DNA of 11,663 nucleotides from Anaerolineae bacterium (GCA_030612185.1 JAUWOI010000086.1:1-11663); one strand, 5' to 3'. Counted from the first letter of the stretch, positions 5,836 through 11,225 are shown. Numbers and translations: made by a program. The notes: a model not told the origin generated them from the letters alone.

Positions 5836-7209
5836 ATGCGCACCTTGGGGATTGACCTGGCCGTCGCCGCAGCTCACAAAGCGATCGTGGTGGACGCAAA
5901 CGGGAAGTTCGTGCCACCAACACTGTCGTTCCACACACGATGGGACGACATCGAGAGAGTGGTTGCACGGGCACGGGAGGGGGTAACTCCCGACTGCCCA
6001 TTGCGGGCAGTGCTGGAACCAACTGGGATGGCTTGGTATCCGGTGTCCGTGGCTCTCGATCAACTGGGTGTCATCCTCTATATGGTGAATGGCCAGAAGG
6101 CGCACGACCTGCGGCGCTTCTACAGTCGTCATAGCAGCAGCGATCGCATCTCCGCTCGTGTGTTGGCCAAGATGCCTTTCGTGGACGAGGAGTCTCTGTA
6201 CCGACTGGAGATCCCGTCCGACACCCAGCTTGCCTGTCAGCGGGGGTGCAAAGAACTCGATCGGTTGCAGACACGAATCACGGCCATCAAGAACCGGCTG
6301 CGAGACACCGACCGCTTCACCTGGCCTGGACTGGAAGGAATCTTCAAGAACATCTACAGTCCAACTGCTCGGCTCTTCCGAGAGACTTGGTATGACCCGG
6401 CCCGCGTGGTAGCTGCTGGTGCGGAGGAGGTGTGGGGCACCTTCGAGGCCCTTTCTGACCAGGAAGACGGCCTGAAATGGGTAGATTACCTGGTCAAACT
6501 GGCCACTGAGGTGATCCAACTGTACGGTCCGGCTTCACCAGACTATACCCTCTTGCGAGAAGAAGTCTCTCGTGAGCAGAAGCAGTTGGCATACCTGGAG
6601 GCAAGAGAGAAAGCCGTGTGGCGGGGCACCGTTCGCCCCCTCTATCGCCAGTTGCATGCCAGCCGTCATCTGGAAACCCTGCTTGGCGTAGGAGAGCGTG
6701 GAGCAGCAGTTTTTGCCAGCTTCACCGGTCGCGCAGGGCGCTTTCCCGACAATCGCCACTTCCGTGGTTGGCACGGGATGATCCCTGACAGCCGCCAGAG
6801 CGGCGTTGCCGAAAGCAAGGGGCTGCACATCTCCCAGGCCGGGCCAGACCTGGTCAAGAAGTTCGGGTTTCTGGACGCCGACGTCGGCCGCAAGTACGAC
6901 CCACAAATCGCCGTCATCTATCACGACCAGATGATGAACAAGGGCAAGCATCACACCCAGGCGGTCTGCGCCTGCGCCACTCATCTCTTGGATCGTGTCT
7001 ACGTGATCCTCAAGGAAGATCGCCCCTACGAACTGCGGGACGTGGACGGAACGCCGGTCACCCGAGAACAGGCCAGGGCCATCATCGCCGAACGTTACAC
7101 CGTGCCCGAAGAGGTGCGCAAGCGCAACAATCGCCGGGCTCGCAAAGAGCGGGCTGAACGGCGGATGGAGCGCAAGCAAAAGCAAAGGGAGAGTCGCCGA
7201 AGGAAGTAA
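5836..7209 (+). CDS. IS110-family transposase/recombinase (DEDD), 457 aa, with altered fourth acidic residue
   Basis: The N-terminal RuvC-like domain shows GIDLA (D7), LEPTGMAW (E61) and SSDRISARVLA (D103). The fourth tetrad position, three residues on, is S106 where DRxDA is usual. The C-terminal Tnp domain reads TLLGVGERGAAVFASFTG, GRFPDNRHFRGWHGMIPDSR, then QSGVAESKGLHISQAG, with S322 as candidate catalytic serine. A very basic tail (about 428-457) ends the protein. IS110 enzymes recombine DNA using a bridge RNA and form circular intermediates. AAGGAGG at 5823-5829 is a strong ribosome site for ATG 5836. The length is slightly above the usual 300-450 residues. The frame is intact, so the gene is probably expressed, but the S106 change questions activity. 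Confidence 0.9.
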   Translation: MRTLGIDLAVAAAHKAIVVDANGKFVPPTLSFHTRWDDIERVVARAREGVTPDCPLRAVLEPTGMAWYPVSVALDQLGVILYMVNGQKAHDLRRFYSRHSSSDRISARVLAKMPFVDEESLYRLEIPSDTQLACQRGCKELDRLQTRITAIKNRLRDTDRFTWPGLEGIFKNIYSPTARLFRETWYDPARVVAAGAEEVWGTFEALSDQEDGLKWVDYLVKLATEVIQLYGPASPDYTLLREEVSREQKQLAYLEAREKAVWRGTVRPLYRQLHASRHLETLLGVGERGAAVFASFTGRAGRFPDNRHFRGWHGMIPDSRQSGVAESKGLHISQAGPDLVKKFGFLDADVGRKYDPQIAVIYHDQMMNKGKHHTQAVCACATHLLDRVYVILKEDRPYELRDVDGTPVTREQARAIIAERYTVPEEVRKRNNRRARKERAERRMERKQKQRESRRRK

Positions 7210-7265
7210 GAGGCGAGCCGTAGCTCCCTCATACTTCAGTCAACTCTCCCCTGCCTGGTGTCTTC

Positions 7266-7294
7266 ATTATACGTGACACTGGGCTCGTTGTCAA
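7266..7294 (-). promoter_or_regulatory. Perfect sigma-70 consensus promoter, antisense to the IS110 transposase
   Basis: On the minus strand TTGACA (+ strand 7289-7294) is followed after exactly 17 bases by TATAAT (7266-7271). Transcription would start near 7259 and run leftward through the transposase 3' end on the antisense strand. No minus-strand gene that makes sense lies downstream. It may make a transposase antisense RNA, or be an outward promoter stranded by rearrangement. Confidence 0.6.
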
Positions 7295-7310
7295 CTTTCG
7301 AAACTGTCCA

Positions 7311-7356
7311 ACGACAATTATAATTACCCATTGACGACAATTAGAAATGCCCACTA
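7311..7356 (+). repeat. 23-bp imperfect tandem repeat
   Basis: ACGACAATTATAATTACCCA at 7311 and ACGACAATTAGAAATGCCCA at 7334 share the first ten bases exactly and CCCA near the end. Inverted partners CGTTGTC (7287-7293 region) and GTCGTTGTA (7371-7379 region) flank them. This looks like a set of transposase or recombinase binding sites. Confidence 0.6.
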
Positions 7357-7385
7357 GGAAGATCGGTTGAGTCGTTGTAAACTGG

Positions 7386-7399
7386 CCTCAGAACTGAGG
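7386..7399 (+). promoter_or_regulatory. Short perfect palindrome overlapping a ribosome site
   Basis: CCTCAG-AA-CTGAGG sits so that its right arm runs into the GAGGAGGT ribosome site of the 12-codon frame at 7409. It could act as an operator or sequester the ribosome site. It is short, so this is weak. Confidence 0.3.
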
Positions 7400-7466
7400 A
7401 GGTCAAAGATGGCAAAAAGATCGTCACGTCTGGCTATATGCAATTAGACTGTATGATATTTGGCTA

Positions 7467-7495
7467 TTGACAAATTGCACATAGTATGGTATACT
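7467..7495 (+). promoter_or_regulatory. Near-consensus sigma-70 promoter of the padR-mrp cluster
   Basis: TTGACA (7467-7472), a 17-base spacer, then TATACT (7490-7495). The predicted start near 7502 gives a leader of about 40 bases to ATG 7543, with GGGAGGAAGAGG as the ribosome site. This is the only strong plus-strand promoter I see ahead of the cluster. Confidence 0.75.
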
Positions 7496-7496
7496 A
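7482..7496 (+). promoter_or_regulatory. Candidate PadR autoregulatory operator overlapping the -10 box
   Basis: TAGTAT-GGT-ATACTA is a perfect 6-bp dyad with a 3-base centre, and its right half covers the -10 box. PadR-family repressors commonly bind AT-rich dyads in their own promoters. Binding here would block RNA polymerase. The link to the encoded PadR is inference from position. Confidence 0.5.
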
Positions 7497-7542
7497 CGGT
7501 CGTTCAGCCAGGGTCTGGTGGTCCTGTAAGGGAGGAAGAGGG

Positions 7543-7926
7543 ATGCGAGGACCGGGTCACAGGAGGCGGAGACGTGGTCGCCGGGCGGTGCGGATGCTGG
7601 AGCCGGCGTTGCTTTTGCTCCTGCACTACGGTCCCGCCCACGGCTACACGCTCTTGGAACAGTTGGGGAAATTCGGCCTGGGGGATCTGAACTCCAGTGC
7701 GATCTACCGGATGCTGCGGGACATGGAGGAGAAAGGGTGGGTCACTTCGGCCTGGGACGAGGAGCAGGCACAGGGGCCGCCCCGGCGGGTCTATTGTCTC
7801 ACCGCACTGGGGGATGAGGTACTGGCTCTGTGGACGCAGGACCTGGAAGAGAGCAGAAAGAAGATTGGTTATCTTTTGGGAGTCTATCGCCGCCACATGG
7901 AGGAGGGTGAGGGTGAACATCATTGA
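7543..7926 (+). CDS. PadR-family transcriptional regulator
   Basis: The 127-residue product has the PadR winged helix: ALLLLLHYGPAHGYTLLEQL, then LNSSAIYRMLRDMEEKGWV and, in the wing, GPPRRVYCLTALGDEVL. A C-terminal helix (about 97-115) should mediate dimerisation. The first 17 residues are unusually Arg-rich (MRGPGHRRRRRGRRAVR). I chose ATG 7543 because an upstream in-frame ATG at 7486 lies inside the promoter and would precede the likely transcription start. The regulator probably represses its own promoter through the 7482-7496 dyad and so controls the mrp, DUF5320 and NifX-like genes behind it. The inducing ligand is unknown; a metal or redox signal would fit the neighbours. Confidence 0.85.
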   Translation: MRGPGHRRRRRGRRAVRMLEPALLLLLHYGPAHGYTLLEQLGKFGLGDLNSSAIYRMLRDMEEKGWVTSAWDEEQAQGPPRRVYCLTALGDEVLALWTQDLEESRKKIGYLLGVYRRHMEEGEGEHH

Positions 7927-7932
7927 AGCGCT

Positions 7933-7983
7933 AATGAACAATGAAGCAATGAAGCAATGAACAATGAACAATGAACAATTAAC
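7933..7983 (+). repeat. Heptamer-type tandem repeat (AATGAAC, seven units)
   Basis: Seven consecutive units of 7, 8, 8, 7, 7, 7 and 7 bases follow the padR stop: AATGAAC, AATGAAGC twice, AATGAAC three times, AATTAAC. This is the short tandemly repeated repetitive (STRR) type known from cyanobacteria and Chloroflexota intergenic regions. The units carry many ATG and TGA triplets but no sensible frame. Confidence 0.8.
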
Positions 7984-8026
7984 CAGTGACAGAATGGCGA
8001 TAACACAATCTCACTGAGGGAGGAAA

Positions 8027-9097
8027 ATGATTACAGATAAACGAGTTCTTGGTGCCTTGCGCGGGGTGATGCACCCCGAGATCAAGCGCAATCTGGTTGA
8101 ATTGGAGATGATCAGAGATGTAAGCGTCGAGGATGAGAAAGTCACGCTTACGCTGGCACTGCCTTTCGCAAAAATTCCAATCAAAGACGACCTGGTGCGT
8201 TTGATCAAGGGGGCAGTCGCGAAGTTAGACGCAACTTTGGAGGTTGAAGTCAATCTGACCGAGATGAACCAGAAGGAACGTGCCGCGTTTATGACCGCAT
8301 CCGAGGGTGGCCCCAAGCCAGCACAGTCCGCGAACAAGATTGCTAACGTGGTAGCCGTGCTGAGCGGGAAGGGTGGCGTTGGCAAATCGTCGGTGGCAGC
8401 GCTGCTGGCGGTGACGCTGCATCGTCGGGGAGAACGAGTGGGCGTGCTCGATGCCGATATCACCGGCCCCAGCATCCCCAAGATGTTCGGCCTCCACCAG
8501 GCACCACCGATGAGTCCGGCAGGTATACTGCCCGCCGAAACCCCTGGCGGCATCAAGGTAATGTCCATCAATTTGCTGCTGCCCAGCGAGGACGAGGCCG
8601 TCATCTGGCGCGGCCCACTCATCAGCAGCGCCATCAAGCAGTTCTGGAACGAGGTCTTCTGGGGCGACCTGGACTATCTGATCGTGGACCTGCCCCCCGG
8701 CACATCCGACGCTTCGTTGACGGTGATGCAGTCCATACCGCTCAGCGGGGTGGTACTGGTCACCTCGCCGCAGGACCTGGCGGGGATGGTGGTGCGTAAG
8801 GCGGCCCGCATGGCCCAGCACATGAGAGCGCCTATCCTGGGAGTGGTGGAGAACATGAGTTACCTCATCTGCCCCCAATGCGGGGAGAAGATCGAGGTCT
8901 TCGGCCCCAGCCAGGCGTTCCGCACGGCGCTGAACATGGGGGTGTCGCTGCTGGGGCAACTACCGCTGGATCCGGAACTGGCCCGCCGCTGTGATGCAGG
9001 GGAGATCGAGGGGTATGAGGCGGAATTGTTCGAGCCGATCACCGGGCAAGTGGTAGAGCGGATGCCGAGGCGGAAAACGGCGCCGATCTTTCCGTAG
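8027..9097 (+). CDS. mrp: Mrp/NBP35-family Fe-S cluster carrier P-loop ATPase
   Basis: The 356-residue product has an N-terminal MIP18/DUF59 domain (about 5-80; LGALRGVMHPEIKRNLVEL). The deviant Walker A SGKGGVGKSS follows at 113-122, then LDADITGPSIPKMFGL, IVDLPPGTSDASL (219-231) and ICPQCGEK with C282 and C285. The CPxC pair bridges an Fe-S cluster between two subunits in this family. Such proteins bind and hand Fe-S clusters to apo-proteins in the cytoplasm, dependent on ATP. GAGGGAGGA (8016-8024) is a strong ribosome site for ATG 8027. The gene lies 100 bp behind padR and leads the DUF5320/NifX-like cluster, so it is probably the energy-using scaffold for a metal centre placed in those proteins. 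That partner role is inferred. Confidence 0.93.
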   Translation: MITDKRVLGALRGVMHPEIKRNLVELEMIRDVSVEDEKVTLTLALPFAKIPIKDDLVRLIKGAVAKLDATLEVEVNLTEMNQKERAAFMTASEGGPKPAQSANKIANVVAVLSGKGGVGKSSVAALLAVTLHRRGERVGVLDADITGPSIPKMFGLHQAPPMSPAGILPAETPGGIKVMSINLLLPSEDEAVIWRGPLISSAIKQFWNEVFWGDLDYLIVDLPPGTSDASLTVMQSIPLSGVVLVTSPQDLAGMVVRKAARMAQHMRAPILGVVENMSYLICPQCGEKIEVFGPSQAFRTALNMGVSLLGQLPLDPELARRCDAGEIEGYEAELFEPITGQVVERMPRRKTAPIFP

Positions 9098-9146
9098 GTA
9101 GGGAGTAAGAGGTAGGGAGTAAGGAGTAGGGAGTAGGGAGTAGAGA
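9098..9146 (+). repeat. Heptamer tandem repeat GTAGGGA, seven units in exact phase
   Basis: Directly after the mrp stop, seven 7-base units (GTAGGGA, GTAAGAG, GTAGGGA, GTAAGGA, GTAGGGA, GTAGGGA, GTAGAGA) fill 9098-9146 and run into the ribosome site of the next gene. It is a second STRR family, different from the AATGAAC one on the other side of mrp. Confidence 0.85.
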
Positions 9147-9161
9147 AGGGAGGTGAGAGAG

Positions 9162-9443
9162 ATGCCAAGATTTGATGGGACAGGGCCGCGGGGCCAGGGG
9201 CCGATGACCGGGCGCGGTGAGGGGCACTGTGCGCTGGTGCTTCCTGAATCGGGACAGGGGCCTTACGGTTACGCAGGATTGCAGGGCGCGCCTGTGCGCC
9301 TGGGAGTGCCGGCCGCCCGGCCCGCGCTCGGGGTCCGCTTCGCCCGCTGGTCGCGTCCGGCGATGCAACGTGGGCGTGCGTTCGGACGCGGGCGAGGTCG
9401 CGGCGCAGGCGGAGGACGAGGCCGGAGGTTTGCCCGGCGGTAA
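9162..9443 (+). CDS. DUF5320-type Gly/Arg-rich small protein 1
   Basis: The 93-residue product begins with the DUF5320 signature MPRFDGTGPRGQGPMTGRG followed by GxC (C23). Its middle (HCALVLPESGQGPYGYAGLQG) differs from the usual CxGYxxPGYxNP type. It ends in a highly basic Gly-Arg tail (GRAFGRGRGRGAGGGRGRRF). No coiled coil is visible. A GTG at 9153 is in frame, but AGGGAGGTGA lies at the right distance for ATG 9162, so I chose that. DUF5320 proteins have no proven function but very often sit beside Mrp/MinD ATPases and NifX-like proteins in anaerobes, as here. The basic tail could bind nucleic acid or an acidic partner such as NifX-like protein 2; this is speculation. A frameshift in the middle cannot be excluded. 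Confidence 0.75.
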   Translation: MPRFDGTGPRGQGPMTGRGEGHCALVLPESGQGPYGYAGLQGAPVRLGVPAARPALGVRFARWSRPAMQRGRAFGRGRGRGAGGGRGRRFARR

Positions 9444-9516
9444 GTAGTGCACGCTGATGAGCAGTGGTAGTGAGTTGAACGCTTTAGCAGATTCTACAGG
9501 AAGGAGGTGAGACGAG

Positions 9517-9897
9517 ATGCCAGCAGGAGATGGAACTGGACCGAGAGGAATGGGTCCCATGACCGGACGCGGGGCCGGCCTCTGCGGCGGCTACGGCATG
9601 CCCGGCTACGCGAACCCAATGCCCGGTCGCGGCTTCGGCATGGGCAGGGGCCGTGGCGGAGGATGGGGAGGTGGTCGCGGTTGGCGCCACCAATACTACG
9701 CCACCGGCATGCCCGGCTGGGCACGTTTTGGTTACGCGCCCGCCTGGGGAACCCCACCGGCTGCGGCGTATGGCCCTTATGGAGCGCCGCCGACGCGGGA
9801 GCAGGAGACCGAGTTCCTCAAGGTGCAGGCTGAGGGGCTGAAGGAGCAACTGGACGCCATCAGCCAGCGCATCGCGGAACTTGAGCAAGAGAAGTAG
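9517..9897 (+). CDS. DUF5320-type Gly-rich protein 2 with C-terminal coiled coil
   Basis: The 126-residue product starts MPAGDGTGPRGMGPMTGRGA then GLCGGYGMPGYANPMPGRG, the classic DUF5320 N-terminus, with C23 in the same place as in protein 1. A Gly/Met/Arg-rich stretch (37-56) and an aromatic, Pro-rich section (59-92) lead to a coiled coil (about 94-126; EFLKVQAEGLKEQLDAISQR then IAELEQEK). AAGGAGGTGA before ATG 9517 is a near-perfect ribosome site. The gene follows protein 1 by 73 bp. The C-terminal helix resembles those of both NifX-like neighbours, suggesting they assemble through it. Family known, function unknown. Confidence 0.85.
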   Translation: MPAGDGTGPRGMGPMTGRGAGLCGGYGMPGYANPMPGRGFGMGRGRGGGWGGGRGWRHQYYATGMPGWARFGYAPAWGTPPAAAYGPYGAPPTREQETEFLKVQAEGLKEQLDAISQRIAELEQEK

Positions 9898-9958
9898 CCG
9901 CGCTACGCGGCGGGATGCGTCGGAGCGGGTGACGTTGCCATTACACTTCGCCACCCGC
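9897..9958 (+). other. Two consecutive hairpins after DUF5320-2
   Basis: GCCGCG-CTA-CGCGGC (9897-9911) starts at the last base of the stop codon. GCGGGTG (9925-9931) pairs with CACCCGC (9952-9958) around a 20-base loop. Neither has a U tract. Together with the 9973-10003 hairpin they make the whole spacer structured, which suggests an RNA-stability or processing element between DUF5320-2 and the NifX-like genes. Confidence 0.5.
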
Positions 9959-9972
9959 CCCGGGGCCCAAGT

Positions 9973-10003
9973 TGGGTGAGGAGCCTGGCAGGCTCCTCAC
10001 CCA
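9973..10003 (+). terminator. 13-bp perfect hairpin, attenuator or weak terminator
   Basis: TGGGTGAGGAGCC (9973-9985) pairs perfectly with GGCTCCTCACCCA (9991-10003) around TGGCA. No run of T follows, so classic intrinsic termination is doubtful. The left arm can alternatively pair as CCCA (9966-9969) with TGGG (9973-9976), which hints at a switchable structure. It lies 41 bp before the next start at 10045. Confidence 0.45.
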
Positions 10004-10044
10004 GTGGACAAATCTGATTATACCTTTCAACGGGAGGAATGCAA

Positions 10045-10653
10045 ATGAGAATAGTTGTTACATCCAACGGCGCAGACCTTGATGCACCGGCCAGTCCGGT
10101 CTTTGGGCGCTGCCCCACGTACGTCTTCGTGGATACGGAGACGTTCGAATTCGAAACCGTGGAGAACCCGGCGATGAATGCTGCGGGTGGTGCTGGCATT
10201 CAGGCGGCCCAGTTCGTCGTCGAGCGTGGGGCGCAGGCCGTGGTCACCGGCAACATAGGGCCCAATGCCTCCAACGTCTTCCAGCCGGCTGGCGTGCTCG
10301 TCTACCTCTTCGGTGGGGGGACGGTGCGGCAAGCGGTGGAGGCCTACAAAGCGGGCCAGTTGCCCGCCGCTGGTGGAGCGAATGTCCAGGCGCACGCCGG
10401 AATGGGAATGGGCCAGGGAATGGGCATGGGACGCGGCATGGGTCGTGGAATGGGGATGGGCATGGGCCGTCGTGCAGGCGGGGCTTTTCCTCAGACACCA
10501 CCTCAGACACCACCTCCATCTCCAATGGCCACTGCCAGTCCTGCCCCTTCTCGCGAAGAAGAATTTGGGTCTCTGAAGGATATGGCCGGCACATTGCGCA
10601 AGCAACTGGCCGAGGTGATGGAGCGGCTCGACCGGCTGGAGAAGGGGGAATGA
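10045..10653 (+). CDS. NifX-like cofactor-binding protein with Met-Gly tract and coiled-coil tail
   Basis: The 202-residue product opens with a NifX/NifB-type dinitrogenase Fe-Mo cofactor domain (1-105): MRIVVTSNG, PVFGRCPTYVFVD (C23), ETVENPAMNAAGGAGIQAAQ, VVTGNIGPNA, then GTVRQAVEAYKAGQL. Residues about 119-141 are a Met-Gly tract (GMGMGQGMGMGRGMGRG...) with ten methionines. A Pro-rich link (148-169) leads to a coiled coil ending RKQLAEVMERLDRLEKGE. The domain family binds metal-sulfur clusters, including the Mo-Cu cluster of orange protein. The Met-rich stretch would suit soft metal such as Cu(I); that is inference. GGAGG (10033-10037) fits ATG 10045 rather than the in-frame ATG at 10039. 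Four bases separate it from the next gene, so the two are co-translated. Confidence 0.88.
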   Translation: MRIVVTSNGADLDAPASPVFGRCPTYVFVDTETFEFETVENPAMNAAGGAGIQAAQFVVERGAQAVVTGNIGPNASNVFQPAGVLVYLFGGGTVRQAVEAYKAGQLPAAGGANVQAHAGMGMGQGMGMGRGMGRGMGMGMGRRAGGAFPQTPPQTPPPSPMATASPAPSREEEFGSLKDMAGTLRKQLAEVMERLDRLEKGE

Positions 10654-10657
10654 ACTG

Positions 10658-11164
10658 ATGCGCGTAGCGATCTCCGCAGACGACGGCAATGGATTGGATA
10701 GTGTGGTCAACCCGCACTTCGGGCGCTGCCCTTACTACGTTCTGGTAGATCTCGATGGCCGAGAGGTGAATCGGGTCAGCGCGGTGGAGAATCCCTACTA
10801 CGGTCACCACCAGCCGGGGCAGGTGCCCGGCTTCATCCAGAGCCAGGGAGGCGACGTGATGCTAGCCGGCGGGATGGGACAGCGGGCCATCGGTTTCTTC
10901 CAGCAGTACGGCATCCAGGCGGTGACCGGAGCATCCGGCACGGTGCGCCACGCTCTGGAACAGTATCTAGGAGGGGTGCTGCAGGGAGCCAAGCCGTGCC
11001 GCGAAAGCATCGAGCACGCTCACGAAGATGCCTCTACTGAAGAGGTCTCTACTGAGGGCGAGTACGAGGAGGACGAGGCAGGTCGGCTGCGGGAGGAGGT
11101 CCAGATGCTACAGCAACAGTTGACCGAGGTGATGGAACGGTTGGACAAGTTAGCGACCGGTTGA
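10658..11164 (+). CDS. NifX-like cofactor-binding protein with acidic His-containing linker and coiled-coil tail
   Basis: The 168-residue product has the NifX-type fold: MRVAISADDGNGLDS, NPHFGRCPYYVLVD (C24), AVENPYYGHHQPGQVPGFIQ with H50/H51, then MLAGGMGQRAIGFFQQYGIQ and GTVRHALEQYLGG. It is the 'HxPGxxP' version, complementary to the 'GGAGIQAAQ' version just upstream. After the domain comes C114 with ESIEHAHED, a possible metal-ligand cluster, then a strongly acidic linker (126-140). The coiled coil ends QQQLTEVMERLDKLATG, nearly identical to the upstream paralogue's tail. AAGGGGGAA upstream is the ribosome site; the spacing to the previous stop is 4 bp. The paralogues probably pair through their tails and carry or assemble a metal cofactor. 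Confidence 0.88.
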   Translation: MRVAISADDGNGLDSVVNPHFGRCPYYVLVDLDGREVNRVSAVENPYYGHHQPGQVPGFIQSQGGDVMLAGGMGQRAIGFFQQYGIQAVTGASGTVRHALEQYLGGVLQGAKPCRESIEHAHEDASTEEVSTEGEYEEDEAGRLREEVQMLQQQLTEVMERLDKLATG

Positions 11165-11200
11165 ATTCAGACCTCCGAGGGTTGAATTCAGACCTCCGAG
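11159..11200 (+). repeat. Perfect 21-bp tandem duplication covering the stop codon
   Basis: Two identical 21-base units starting GGTTGAATTCAGACCT and ending CCGAG lie head to tail at 11159-11179 and 11180-11200. The first contains the TGA of the upstream gene. Both contain the left arm (GACCTCCGAG) of the terminator that follows, so the hairpin has two alternative left arms. Confidence 0.85.
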
Positions 11201-11225
11201 GTTTCGGAAAACCTCGGAGGTCTTT
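11191..11225 (+). terminator. Intrinsic terminator between the NifX-like genes and mobB
   Basis: GACCTCCGAGGTTT (11191-11204) pairs with AAACCTCGGAGGTC (11209-11222) around CGGA, a perfect 14-bp stem, followed by TTT. The A-rich/T-rich base of the stem would work in both directions. It probably ends the padR-to-NifX transcript. The ribosome site of mobB follows directly. Confidence 0.7.

Larger units (their letters stand above)
5516..7304 (+). mobile_element. IS110-family insertion sequence (approximate ends)
   Basis: The element comprises a structured 5' non-coding region of about 320 bp, a DEDD-type transposase and a short 3' non-coding region. The left end is placed where VirB4 homology stops (about 5508-5516). 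The right end lies somewhere between 7210 and 7304, before repeats that look like another element. IS110 elements lack terminal inverted repeats and make no target duplication, so the ends cannot be read directly. No VirB4 sequence resumes on the right, so a deletion or a second insertion has removed the other flank. Confidence 0.65.
7305..7447 (+). mobile_element. Probable left-end fragment of an IS21-like element
   Basis: The stretch starts with TG at 7305 and contains a 23-bp imperfect tandem repeat starting ACGACAATTA at 7311 and 7334 (18 of 23 positions match by eye). It ends with a perfect GAGGAGGT ribosome site before ATG 7409, whose frame MAKRSSRLAICN stops after 12 residues at 7447. 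Direct repeats near a TG terminus followed by a gene start fit the left end of an IS21-type element with the first codons of its transposase. The rest is gone and AT-rich promoter DNA follows. Between 7210 and 7304, apart from the antisense promoter, I see nothing identifiable. Confidence 0.35.

Noticed and set aside
5722..6519. Minus-strand open frame (265 codons) opposite the IS110 transposase
   Set aside because: No ribosome site or recognisable motif, and the plus strand holds the conserved RuvC-like domain.
7311..7356. CRISPR-like repeat-spacer pattern at 7311-7356 and in the heptamer arrays
   Set aside because: Units are too short, directly adjacent or only two in number, and no cas gene is present.
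7486..7542. Upstream ATG of the padR frame at 7486
   Set aside because: It lies inside the -35/-10 region of the promoter, so it would not be in the transcript; ATG 7543 has the ribosome site.
8225..8959. Minus-strand open frame (244 codons) opposite mrp
   Set aside because: Shadow frame with biased His/Gln/Arg composition; mrp is unambiguous on the plus strand.
9039..9560. Minus-strand open frame (173 codons) with repeated LLPTPYSLLPT-like peptides
   Set aside because: The peptide repeats only reflect the GTAGGGA heptamer array read backwards.
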